DNA from: JAEUPI01 sp963814435
GTDB lineage: Bacteria; Pseudomonadota; Gammaproteobacteria; Burkholderiales; Burkholderiaceae_C
NCBI GenBank assembly: GCA_963814435.1
Contig: CAWFCV010000032.1
Coordinates: forward strand, 1 to 64,000
DNA: 64,000 nucleotides
Direction: 5' to 3'
In this document: one piece after another, positions 20,445 to 27,962 of the stretch
Layout of the letters: each line of letters begins with the position of its first letter
Position numbering within the stretch: the stretch's first letter is position 1
The notes under the pieces: generated by a model
What the model was told of the DNA's origin: nothing
Databases searched by the model: none
What the model saw: the letters and a program-made list of their open reading frames with translations, nothing else
Made by a program: the position numbers and the translations under genes

Positions 20445-20793
20445 TCAGCCCTTCAACCAGGGTCTTGGCCCGCCCATGACGTGCAGGTGCAGATGTTGCA
20501 CTTCCTGCATTCCGTCACGCCCTGTATTCAACACATGGCGAAATCCGTTGGTGACGCCCAGCTCGCGCATCAAACGTGGCGAGACCGCCATCATGCGCCC
20601 GAGCAGCGCGGCGTGCTCGTCGGTGACATCGACCATGCTGACGATGTGTTGCTTCGGAATGATCAGCACGTGCACCGGCGCCCACGGGATGGATGTCGTG
20701 GAAGGCGAGGATCTGGTCGTCCTCGTAGGCCTTCTTCGCCGGTATCTGCCCGGCGACGATCTTGCAGAAGATGCAGTGGGGGTCGGCTTGCAT
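20445..20793 (-). CDS. HIT-family (HINT-like) nucleotide hydrolase, one frameshift near 20687
   Basis: The N-terminal part has CIFCKIVAGQIPAKK and AFHDIHP. After a one-base insertion near 20687 the frame continues APVHVLIIPKQHIVSMVD and ends with the active-site triad QHLHLHVMGG. The product is about 115 residues, normal for HINT-type purine nucleoside phosphoramidases. The catalytic histidines are intact, so the break is read as a sequencing error. It lies in the hisI-hisE-DUF4870-HIT-tat block. Confidence 0.92.
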
Positions 20794-20807
20794 GGCTGGT
20801 GTCATCC

Positions 20808-21204
20808 TCAAACAGGCATCGCACGGCGGTCGTTCAGTGCCAGCCACCCGCGCACGACACGGTAGAGGAACCAGATCGAGATCACACCCCAGGCGAGCCA
20901 GCCCGGCGCGATCAGCAGCAGCCACAGCGGCAGCGTCACCACATAGGCGATGGCGGCGAAGATCACGCTGCGGATGCGCCAGCGGAAGTGCGATTCCTGC
21001 CACGTGCCCGCGCGCATCGCCGCGCTTGACCAGGTCGAGGATGAAGGCCACCAGCAGCAGCAGCACGCTGCCCTGCGCGCCGGGCAGCACCGCGCCGACG
21101 GCGACGATGGCGTGCAACGCATAGCTGATGTGGCCCACCGTGCGCATCGACGCCTCGCGCTGCGGATCGAGCGCGACGATGGTCGTCGTCGAGGTCTCGC
21201 TCAT
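20808..21204 (-). CDS. DUF4870-like small membrane protein, one frameshift near 21025
   Basis: The predicted product has about 132 residues and three hydrophobic segments: ISYALHAIVAVGAVLPG and VLLLLVAFILDLVKR in the first frame, then SVIFAAIAYVVTLPLWLLLI in the second. The join lies near 21025, where GCGC-rich sequence probably lost or gained one base. The ATG (21202-21204) overlaps the hisE stop as ATGA. The function is unknown. A gene of this kind is commonly found between hisE and the HIT gene in Burkholderiales. Confidence 0.8.
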
Positions 21205-21566
21205 CACAGACCCTCCTTGTCACGGTGCCCCAGCTTGCGCATGGCGAATTCTTCCAATCCGGACAGGCCTTCGCGCCGCGCCAGTTCGTCCAGCACCTGC
21301 TGCGGCTTCAGCCCGTAGGCGGCCAGCGCCACCAGACAGTGGAACCACAGGTCGGCCATTTCGGCGACGATCTTGCCCGGCTCGCCATCCTTGGCGGCCA
21401 TCACCGTCTCGGTGGCTTCTTCGCCAATCTTCTTCAGGATCGCGTCCGGCCCCTTGGCGAACAGGCGCGCGACATAACTGTGCGCCGGATCGCCGCCCCG
21501 ACGCGACTCGATCACCGCCGCCAGCCGCGCCAGGGTGTCCGCCGGATTCATTTCGCCGCTGGCCAT
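21204..21566 (-). CDS. hisE: Phosphoribosyl-ATP pyrophosphohydrolase
   Basis: HisE removes pyrophosphate from PR-ATP, step 2 of histidine synthesis. The 120-residue all-alpha MazG-like protein shows KKIGEEATETVMAAK and ADLWFHCLVALAAYGL, the metal-binding Glu/Asp helices. It follows hisI closely and its stop overlaps the DUF4870 start. A downstream ATG (21551) is an alternative start. Confidence 0.96.
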   Translation of the reverse strand: MASGEMNPADTLARLAAVIESRRGGDPAHSYVARLFAKGPDAILKKIGEEATETVMAAKDGEPGKIVAEMADLWFHCLVALAAYGLKPQQVLDELARREGLSGLEEFAMRKLGHRDKEGL

Positions 21567-21572
21567 CGCGCC

Positions 21573-21962
21573 CTACCTGTAGATCGATGCCGGGTCTTTC
21601 AAGACCGGTTCGACGTCTTGCCAGCGTCCGCCCTCGAAACGCTGGAAGAAGCATGAGTGGCGGCCGGTGTGGCAGGCGATGCCGGGCTCATGGCCGAGCT
21701 GCGTGACTTTCAGCAGCACCACGTCGTTGTCGCAATCCAGCCGGATCTCGTGCACCTGCTGGAAGTGACCCGATTCCTCGCCCTTGTGCCACAGCCGGGC
21801 CCGCGAGCGGCTCCAGTAGACGGCCTGACCCAGCTCGGCCGTGCGCGCCAGCGCCTCGCGGTTCATGAAGGCCAGCATCAGCACATCGTTGCTGCCGCGC
21901 TCCTGCGCGATCACCGGCACCAGGCCGTTGCCGTCCCACCTGATCTGGTCGAGCCAATCCAT
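21573..21962 (-). CDS. hisI: Phosphoribosyl-AMP cyclohydrolase
   Basis: HisI opens the adenine ring of PR-AMP in histidine synthesis. The 129-residue protein has VLMLAFMNREALART, LWHKGEESGHFQ, the metal Asp/Cys block RLDCDNDVVLLKV and CHTGRHSCFF (zinc Cys). It is separate from hisE (6-bp gap) rather than fused. The earlier his genes are outside the window or elsewhere; the upstream neighbour here is a Nudix gene. Confidence 0.97.
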   Translation of the reverse strand: MDWLDQIRWDGNGLVPVIAQERGSNDVLMLAFMNREALARTAELGQAVYWSRSRARLWHKGEESGHFQQVHEIRLDCDNDVVLLKVTQLGHEPGIACHTGRHSCFFQRFEGGRWQDVEPVLKDPASIYR

Positions 21963-21983
21963 GCAGGCAGTTTAGGGCTTGTT

Positions 21984-22407
21984 TCAATCGCGATGCGTCG
22001 CCCCGGTGTAGCCGCGTTCGGCGGCAAACCAGCGCAGCACCGGGATCGTTCCCGGCAGCAGCGGCGCGCTGCGCACCGGCAGGCTCTCCCAGGCCATCGC
22101 CTGGCCCTCGCGCATCTGGAATTCGCCCTGCCACTGGAACACCTTGCAGAAGTGCAGCCTGACGCGGGCATGCGGCATAGTCCATCAGCTCCACCTGCCA
22201 CGGCGTCGCCGGACCGATGGTGATGCCCAGTTCCTCGTGCAGTTCGCGCCGCAACGCGGCGTCGACGGTCTCGCCAGGCTCCAGCTTGCCGCCCGGGAAC
22301 TCCCAGTAGCCCGCGTAGACCTTGCCGGTGGGCCGCGAGGTCAGCAGGAAGCGACCCTGCGTCGTCGATCAGCACGCCGACCGCGACATCGACCGGTGTG
22401 CGCTCAT
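21984..22407 (-). CDS. Nudix hydrolase (MutT-like), at least two frameshifts
   Basis: The pieces DVAVGVLIDDAG, VYAGYWEFPGGKLEPGETVD, ALRRELHEELGITIGPA and VRLHFCKVFQWQGEFQ join into one MutT-type protein with the full Nudix box (GGKLEPGET...RELHEELGI). One-base insertions near 22355 and 22179 explain the two breaks, and a third small error probably separates the likely ATG at 22405-22407 from the first block. It should hydrolyse oxidised or non-canonical nucleoside triphosphates. It follows the DUF815 ATPase gene, from which a repeat unit separates it. Confidence 0.88.
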
Positions 22408-22481
22408 CAGCACCGCCAGACGCCTGCGGCGTCGCCCCCCGAGGGGGATTCGCGCCCTCGGGGCGGCCCGGCGCTCGCTCA
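22408..22481 (-). repeat. GC-rich intercistronic repeat unit (DUF815-nudix junction)
   Basis: The unit begins in the stop/start overlap GTGAGC of the upstream gene and ends at the nudix ATGAGC, about 75 bp later. On the minus strand it reads GCCGGGCCGCCCCGAGG, then CCCCCTCGGGGGG (a perfect palindrome) and GACGCCGCAGGCGTC. The same order of blocks occurs between the acyltransferase and cdsA genes and inside murD. Confidence 0.7.
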
Positions 22482-23342
22482 CTGCCGCCCGGCATAGTCG
22501 CGCGCGAACTGCCAGGCCACGCGGCCCGAACGGGATCCGCGTTCGAGTGCCCACACCAGCGACTCCTTCAGCGCGGCGGCGATGGCCGCTTCGCCGACGC
22601 CGAAACTGCGCAACCACTGCGCCACGATGGCCAGGTACTCGTCCTGGCTGAACGGGTAGAAGCTCAGCCACAGGCCGAAGCGCTCGGACAGCGAGATCTT
22701 CTCCTCCACCACCTCGCCCGGGTGCACCTCGCCGTCGTCGGTGTGGGTGTAGGTGAGGTTCTCCCTCATGTACTCGGGCAGCAGGTGGCGGCGGTTGCTG
22801 GTGGCATAGATCAGCAGGTTGTCGCTGGTCTGCGCCACCGAGCCGTCGAGCACCGACTTCAGCGCCTTGTAGCCCGGCTCGCCTTCGTCGAAGCTGAGGT
22901 CGTCGCAGAACACCACAAAGCGCTCGGGGCGGTGCGCCACCAGGTCGACCAGGTCGGGCAGGTCCATCAGATCGGTCTTGTCCACTTCGATCAGCCGCAA
23001 GCCGCGCGGCGCGAACTCGTTCAGGCAGGCCTTGATCAGCGAGCTCTTGCCGGTGCCGCGCGCGCCGGTGAGCAGCACGTTGTTGGCCGGACGCCCCTCG
23101 ATGAACTGCTCGGTGTTGCGGCGCAGCCGCGCCATCTGCGCATCGATTTCCAACAGGTCGGTGAGGCGGATCGCCGAGGTGTGCCGCACCGGCTCGAGCA
23201 CGGTGTTGGCGCCGCGCCGGCGGTAGCGGAACGCCACCGCCGCCGACCAGTCCGGCGCCTTGGGCGCATGCGGCAGCACGGCTTCCAGGCGCGTCAGCAG
23301 CTTCTCGACGCGCGCGATCAGGTGTTCGACGGCTTCGTTCAT
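22479..23342 (-). CDS. DUF815 family AAA+ ATPase
   Basis: The 287-residue protein has Walker A (LLTGARGTGKSSLIKA, about residue 85), Walker B-like VVFCDDLSFDEGE and sensor region LIYATSNRRHLLPEYM, typical of the DUF815 P-loop family. The cellular role is not established. The ATG at 23340-23342 gives the usual family length; the open frame extends upstream without conserved sequence. It lies between the phosphoesterase and nudix genes, all on the minus strand. Confidence 0.88.
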   Translation of the reverse strand: MNEAVEHLIARVEKLLTRLEAVLPHAPKAPDWSAAVAFRYRRRGANTVLEPVRHTSAIRLTDLLEIDAQMARLRRNTEQFIEGRPANNVLLTGARGTGKSSLIKACLNEFAPRGLRLIEVDKTDLMDLPDLVDLVAHRPERFVVFCDDLSFDEGEPGYKALKSVLDGSVAQTSDNLLIYATSNRRHLLPEYMRENLTYTHTDDGEVHPGEVVEEKISLSERFGLWLSFYPFSQDEYLAIVAQWLRSFGVGEAAIAAALKESLVWALERGSRSGRVAWQFARDYAGRQ

Positions 23343-23352
23343 CGCAAAGAGT

Positions 23353-23997
23353 TTAGACCTCGTGCACCGCGCCCTCGGCGATCGCGAACACCCGGTCGCC
23401 CGCCTCGCGCGGCCACGCGTGGGTGCCGGTGAAGGCCCCAAACGCCGGCAGCACGCCGACACGCGCGCCGAAATGAAAGCACGGCAGCCGCAGGCGGTCG
23501 AATCCGCGTCCTCCGACCACCACGCAGGGGTGCACATGACCCGCCAGCACATAGCCGCCGTCGTGCGACGCCGGCTCGTGCGCCAGCATGAACGGTCCGC
23601 AGGCGAGCGGCCCGTCGACGACGTCGATGTCGAGGTCGCCGGGCGGATCGCCGGCACGCCGGTCGTGGTTGCCGCGCAGCAACGTGATGCCGACGCCGGC
23701 GTGGCGGCTGCGCCAGTGCGCGAGTGCCATCCGCACGTCGGGTACCTGCGCCCGAGCCGAATGCAGAAAGTCGCCGAGCAGCACCAGGCGCCTGGCTGCG
23801 GTGGCGGTCAGCGCGGCGCTCAGTCGCTCCAGCGTCTGGGTGGTCGTGCCCGGCGGCACCGGCACGCCCAGGCCGCGGAACGACGCGGCCTTGCCGACGT
23901 GCGCATCGGCCACCAGCAGCGTGCGCTCATCCGGCAGGTAGGCGGCGTGCTCGGGCAACAGGTCGAGCGGCACGCCGCCGATGTCGACGCGAACCAT
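23353..23997 (-). CDS. Metallophosphoesterase, PdeM-like
   Basis: The 214-residue calcineurin-like protein shows the five metal motifs: LLVADAHVGK (D-x-H), LLGDFLH (GD), LLRGNHDRR (GNHD), AHEPA and LAGHVHPCV (GHVH). Length and motif order fit the PdeM family (ligase-associated endonuclease-type phosphoesterases). No partner ligase or Lhr helicase is visible here, so the DNA-repair role is only inferred. It is followed by the DUF815 gene after a 10-bp gap. Confidence 0.85.
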   Translation of the reverse strand: MVRVDIGGVPLDLLPEHAAYLPDERTLLVADAHVGKAASFRGLGVPVPPGTTTQTLERLSAALTATAARRLVLLGDFLHSARAQVPDVRMALAHWRSRHAGVGITLLRGNHDRRAGDPPGDLDIDVVDGPLACGPFMLAHEPASHDGGYVLAGHVHPCVVVGGRGFDRLRLPCFHFGARVGVLPAFGAFTGTHAWPREAGDRVFAIAEGAVHEV

Positions 23998-24028
23998 CGC
24001 GCGCGCCTGCGCCCCGCCCGACCAGCGC

Positions 24029-24721
24029 TCAGGCCGTCAGGCGCTGCAGCGCGGCGTCGAGGTGCTCGGTCGGGCTGCGCTTGAAGCCGGACCGGGCATA
24101 ACGCTGCAAGCGGCCGACCACGTAGGCCGTCAGCACCGACGCCAGCGCACCGGCGTCGACGGTGGGCGTCATCGAGCCGGCGTTCTCGGCCGCCAAACGC
24201 AGGCTCTGGCGCAACTGCGACTCCACGCGATCGAAGAACTGGTTCATGCGCACGATCAGGCGCTCGTGCTCGAACACCAGCGCGTCGCCGACCATCACGC
24301 GCACCATGCCCGGATTCTTCTCGCCGAACTGCAGGATCAGCGCCACGATGCGCTGCGCCTGCGCCGCACCCGAGGTCTCGCGCTCGGTGATCTGATTGAC
24401 CAGCGTGAACACGCTGCTTTCGATGAACTCGATCAGGCCCTCGAACATCTGCGCCTTGCTGGCGAAATGCCGGTACAGCGCCGCTTCGCTGACATCGAGC
24501 TTGGCGGCCAGGGCCGCGGTGGTGATGCGCTCGGCGCCCGGCTGCTCGAGCATCGACGCCAGGGTCTGCAGAATCTGTACCCGCCGCTCGCCCGGCTTCG
24601 GCCGCTTGCGCGAGGTGCCGGCGCTCGGCACCGCCACGGCGTCGTGCTGTCCCACCTCTGCCTCGATGCCGCCGCTGGTGGCGTCGGCCGCGGTGGCGTC
24701 GGAATGGGCTGGGTCGATCAT
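24029..24721 (-). CDS. slmA: Nucleoid occlusion factor SlmA (TetR-type)
   Basis: A TetR-like DNA-binding domain (TTAALAAKLDVSEAALYRHF, about residues 65-85) is followed by an all-alpha FtsZ-binding domain (VNQITERETSGAAQAQRIVA, LILQFGEKNPGMVRVM). SlmA binds chromosomal sites and FtsZ to block septation over the nucleoid. The ATG at 24719-24721 gives 230 residues with a disordered N-terminal 40; two more upstream ATGs keep the frame open. It lies next to the argB-HAD pair, as in other Burkholderiales. Confidence 0.92.
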   Translation of the reverse strand: MIDPAHSDATAADATSGGIEAEVGQHDAVAVPSAGTSRKRPKPGERRVQILQTLASMLEQPGAERITTAALAAKLDVSEAALYRHFASKAQMFEGLIEFIESSVFTLVNQITERETSGAAQAQRIVALILQFGEKNPGMVRVMVGDALVFEHERLIVRMNQFFDRVESQLRQSLRLAAENAGSMTPTVDAGALASVLTAYVVGRLQRYARSGFKRSPTEHLDAALQRLTA

Positions 24722-24836
24722 CGGGGCAATCACAGAGGCGAGGGGGTAGCGGCGGCATTCTGGCATAGGCGCCAAGCCGCCCCGGGGGCAGGTAAACACT
24801 TACTGAAAATTCAGCGCCGACGCGACGGTGGTGGCC

Positions 24837-25535
24837 TCATCCAGGCTGGTTTCGCTGCAGTTGTTTCAGTCCCCGCACGCAACGGTCAACGTATCCTGGT
24901 CGTCGCGCACTGCGTGGGCCGGCGGTGACAGCACGGCGTCGTGCATAGCGTTGCATCCACACGGTTCGCATGCCGACGCGCCGCGCCGCCTTCTGGTGCA
25001 CGAGCGTGTCTTCCACCAGCACGCAATGGCCGGCCGGAACCCGCAGCCGGGCGACCAGCGAACGCAACATGCGCGCGTCGGGCTTCGGCCGCAGCCGGCC
25101 GAACATCGCCATGTCCTCGATCGACAACACGCCGTCGAACAACTGCTCGATGCGCAGCGCGCGCAGCACGCGCAGCGCGTAGGCCCTCGGCGCATTGGTG
25201 AGGATCAGCTTGCGCCCGCGCAGACGCCGGATCGCCGCGAAATCGTGCCGGTGTCCGCTGACCCGCGCCTCCAGGCCCGGCAGCCGATGCGTGTCGTGCA
25301 GGAAGTGCGCCGCCTGGATGCCGTGGTGCCGTACCAGGCCGAGCAAGGTCGCGCCGTAGCGTTGCCAGTAGCGGCGGCGCAGCGCGTCGGACTCTTCGCG
25401 CGTGAGTTGCAGTTCGCGCTGCATGTACTCGCCCATCGCCTCGTGGATGCCCGGCATCGACGCGCCCGCCGCGTCGTGCAGCGTGTCGTCGAGATCGAAC
25501 AGCCAGACAATGCCAAGTTCTTCCCAAGTGGACAC
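24837..25535 (-). CDS. HAD-family pyrimidine 5'-nucleotidase-like hydrolase
   Basis: The HAD motifs are visible: I, WLFDLDDTLHDA; II, LILTNAP; III, the Lys in RLRPKPDARML; IV, CVLVEDTLVHQKAA. The GTG start at 25533-25535 lies in the end of a repeat element (GGATCCGCGGTGTCC), and no ATG lies near the conserved core. The last 30 residues are basic and weakly conserved. Substrate class is inferred from the family (pyrimidine 5'-nucleotidase / Pho13-Ppa type). It follows argB on the same strand. Confidence 0.88.
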   Translation of the reverse strand: MSTWEELGIVWLFDLDDTLHDAAGASMPGIHEAMGEYMQRELQLTREESDALRRRYWQRYGATLLGLVRHHGIQAAHFLHDTHRLPGLEARVSGHRHDFAAIRRLRGRKLILTNAPRAYALRVLRALRIEQLFDGVLSIEDMAMFGRLRPKPDARMLRSLVARLRVPAGHCVLVEDTLVHQKAARRVGMRTVWMQRYARRRAVTAGPRSARRPGYVDRCVRGLKQLQRNQPG

Positions 25536-25616
25536 CGCGGATCCGGCTTCGCCGGGCCGCTGGTGTCGCCCCCTTCGAGGGGGAGGCGGCCGCCAGGCCG
25601 CTTCGGGGGTGGGCCA
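25536..25616 (-). repeat. Intercistronic repeat element between argB and the HAD gene
   Basis: Right after the argB TGA the minus strand reads GCCCACCCCCGAAGCGGCC, then CTCCCCCTCGAAGGGGG (hairpin), then CCGGCGAAGCCGGATCCGCG, stopping at the GTG of the HAD gene. The same blocks in the same order follow ftsZ, and the first block (ACCCACCCCCGTAGCGC) forms the start of murD. An ATG overlaps the argB stop (TGATGG) but its frame runs on into the HAD gene. Confidence 0.75.
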
Positions 25617-26528
25617 TCAATGACTGCGAATCATCGTGCCGTAGGCCTGGTCCGACAGGATCTCCAGCAGCATCGCGTGCGGCACACGCCCGTCGATGAT
25701 GTGCACCGCGTGCACGCCGCTCTTGGCCGCATCGAGCGCGCTCGAGATCTTCGGCAGCATGCCGCCCGACAACGTGCCGTCGGCGAAGAGCTCGTCGATC
25801 TCGCGCGCCGAGAGATCCGTCAGCAGCTTGCCGCTCTTGTCCAGCACGCCCGGCGTATTGGTCAGCAGCACCAGCTTCTCGGCCTTCAGCACCTCGGCCA
25901 GCTTGCCGGCCACCACGTCGGCGTTGATGTTGTAGCTCTCGTTGTGCTCGCCGAAGCCGATCGGGCTGATCACCGGAATGAACTGGTCGTCCTGCAGCGC
26001 ACGCACCACGCTCGGGTCGATGGCCACGATGTCGCCGACCTGGCCGACGTCGTGCTCCTTGGTCGGGTCGTCCTTGTCGACCAGACGCAGCTTGCGTGCC
26101 CGCACCAGGCCGCCGTCGCGGCCGGTCAGGCCCACCGCCTTGCCGCCGGCGTGGTTGATCAGGCCGACGATGTCTTGCTGCACTTCGCCGGCCAGCACCC
26201 ACTCGACGACTTCCATCGTCTCCTCGTCGGTGACGCGCATGCCCTGGATGAACGTGCCCTTCTTGCCCAACCGACTGAGCGCCTCCTCGATCTGCGGCCC
26301 GCCGCCGTGCACCACCACCGGGTTCATGCCCACCAGCTTGAGCAGCACCACGTCTTCGGCGAAATCCTGCTGCAGCGACGGGTCGGTCATCGCGTTGCCG
26401 CCGTACTTGATGACGATGGTCTTGCCATGGAAGCGGCGGATGTACGGCAAGGCCTGCGCCAGGATCTCGGCCTTCTCGCGCGGCGTGATCTTGCTCAAAT
26501 CGGGAGCCGTGATCGGAGGCGTGGACAT
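25617..26528 (-). CDS. argB: Acetylglutamate kinase
   Basis: ArgB phosphorylates N-acetylglutamate, step 2 of arginine synthesis and usually the feedback-regulated one. The 303-residue protein has IVIKYGGNAM (N-terminal ATP/substrate loop), VVVHGGGPQIEEAL (substrate), VAGKLAEVLKAEKLVLL and SGGMLPKISSALDAAKSGV (ATP site). The long N-terminal helix (KAEILAQALPYIRRF) is a marker of the arginine-inhibited hexameric class. The ATG is at 26526-26528. The promoter should lie in the 290 bp shared with divergent dmeF. Confidence 0.97.
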   Translation of the reverse strand: MSTPPITAPDLSKITPREKAEILAQALPYIRRFHGKTIVIKYGGNAMTDPSLQQDFAEDVVLLKLVGMNPVVVHGGGPQIEEALSRLGKKGTFIQGMRVTDEETMEVVEWVLAGEVQQDIVGLINHAGGKAVGLTGRDGGLVRARKLRLVDKDDPTKEHDVGQVGDIVAIDPSVVRALQDDQFIPVISPIGFGEHNESYNINADVVAGKLAEVLKAEKLVLLTNTPGVLDKSGKLLTDLSAREIDELFADGTLSGGMLPKISSALDAAKSGVHAVHIIDGRVPHAMLLEILSDQAYGTMIRSH

Positions 26529-26740
26529 GCTCGGTGGCGCGATGGGTGGCGGGATGGCGGCGATTGTAGGCACGGCGCACACGCCCGACGCCGACTTCCT
26601 GGTCGGAACCCGACGGCCTGCGCCGATTTCGAGCGGCTTCGCTTCAGCCGATTCGCGGTCGCCCGAGCGGCCTGCCTGCTGATGCGACGTTGTCGCGCGC
26701 CACGCTTCCCGGCCGGCGTGGCGCAGGGCACACTGCCGGC

Positions 26741-26824
26741 ATGAACGCAGCGCCGCGCTCCTCCAAGCCCGCGAATGACCCTTCGGAACTGCGGCTGGCA
26801 GCGGCCGAAAGGAAGCGACCTTGA
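26741..26824 (+). CDS. Possible leader mini-ORF before dmeF (27 codons)
   Basis: An ATG at 26741 opens a 27-codon frame (starting MNAAPRSSKPANDPSELRLA) whose TGA (26822-26824) overlaps the TTG start of the exporter gene as TTGA. It contains the exporter's likely ribosome site (GGAAGCGACC). It could be a coupling leader or a true N-terminal piece separated by a one-base error. The rest of the 292-bp argB-dmeF gap shows no other gene and should hold both divergent promoters. Confidence 0.35.
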   Translation: MNAAPRSSKPANDPSELRLAAAERKRP

Positions 26825-27888
26825 GTTCAAGGCACGTCCACGACCTGCGCCCGTTCGTGCACGGCCACGCCTTCGGCGACGAGGCCGCGCCGATCCGCGA
26901 GCGTGCGCTGTGGTGGGTGACCGCGGTGACGCTGGTCACCATGGCGCTCGAACTGATCGCCGGCTACTGGAGCGGCTCGCTCGCGCTGGTGGCCGACGGC
27001 TGGCACATGGGCACCCATGCGCTGGCACTCGGCGGTGCGGCGCTGGCGGCCGCGCTGGCGCGACGGGCGCATGGCAATGCGCGATTCGCGTTCGGCGGCT
27101 GGAAGATCGAGGTGCTCGCCGCCTACTCCAGCGGCCTGCTGCTGCTCGCGGTGAGCCTGTGGATCGCGATCGACGCGGTCGCCACGCTGGTCGCGCCGCA
27201 TGCCATCGCCTACGAGGCGGCGATCGGCGTCGCGGTGCTCGGCCTGGTGGTCAATGCCGCGTGCGCCTGGGTGCTGTCGCGCGGCGATGCGCGGGCGCAT
27301 CGTCACAGCCACGGCGGGGCCGACGGCACCGGTGCGCCGGCGCACGGGCACCACCACGCGCGAGCGGACGGCCACGCGCACCGGCATTCGCCGGGTCATC
27401 GCGGCCACGACCACAACTTCCGCGCCGCCTACCTGCACGTGCTGGCCGATGCGCTGACATCGGTGCTGGCGATCGTGGCGCTGGCCTGCGGCCTGTGGCT
27501 CGGCTGGCGCTGGCTCGACCCGGCGGTGGCCTTGCTCGGCGGCGTGCTGATCGCGCGCTGGGCCGTCGGCGTGCTGCGCGACTCGGCGCGTGCGCTGGTC
27601 GACGCCAGCGCGCAGTCGCCGGTGTTGCGCGATGCGATCCGCGCGACGGTGGAGAGTGATGGCGATGCACGCATCGCCGACCTGCATGTCTGGCAGATCG
27701 GGCCCGACGCATGGTCGGCGGTGCTCAGCGTGGTGGCCGACCGGCCGCTGGCCCCGTCGGTCTACCACGCCAGGCTCGCGCCGATGAAGTCGCTACGCCA
27801 TGTGACGATCGAGGTCCATCAGTGCCACGGCGGCGCCGTCAACGGCGCGACGGCCGCCGCACCGCCCCAGCCTGCGTCGCCGCGGTGA
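26821..27888 (+). CDS. Cation diffusion facilitator, DmeF-like Co/Ni/Zn exporter
   Basis: This is a CDF-family exporter of 355 residues with six transmembrane segments. The metal-site motifs are ADGWHMGTHAL in TM2 and HVLADALTSVLA in TM5, matching the H/D pairs of DmeF-type transporters. A long His-rich loop (about residues 160-200, many HGH/HHH groups) lies between TM4 and TM5 and probably buffers or senses metal. The start is TTG at 26821 just before the conserved VHDLRPFVHGHAF. No regulator (DmeR/FrmR-like) is next to it. The metal range is inferred. Confidence 0.88.
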   Translation: MSSRHVHDLRPFVHGHAFGDEAAPIRERALWWVTAVTLVTMALELIAGYWSGSLALVADGWHMGTHALALGGAALAAALARRAHGNARFAFGGWKIEVLAAYSSGLLLLAVSLWIAIDAVATLVAPHAIAYEAAIGVAVLGLVVNAACAWVLSRGDARAHRHSHGGADGTGAPAHGHHHARADGHAHRHSPGHRGHDHNFRAAYLHVLADALTSVLAIVALACGLWLGWRWLDPAVALLGGVLIARWAVGVLRDSARALVDASAQSPVLRDAIRATVESDGDARIADLHVWQIGPDAWSAVLSVVADRPLAPSVYHARLAPMKSLRHVTIEVHQCHGGAVNGATAAAPPQPASPR

Positions 27889-27962
27889 CGCCGCGGCCTT
27901 TGCCGGGCGGCTAGGATGCGGCTCAGCTCCGCCTTTCGGCGGTGCCACCTCTTGGAGCATCC

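Noticed and set aside
24886..26580. Long minus-strand frame through argB and the HAD gene
   Set aside because: It is out of frame with both conserved proteins and crosses a repeat; only the argB and HAD frames show family motifs.
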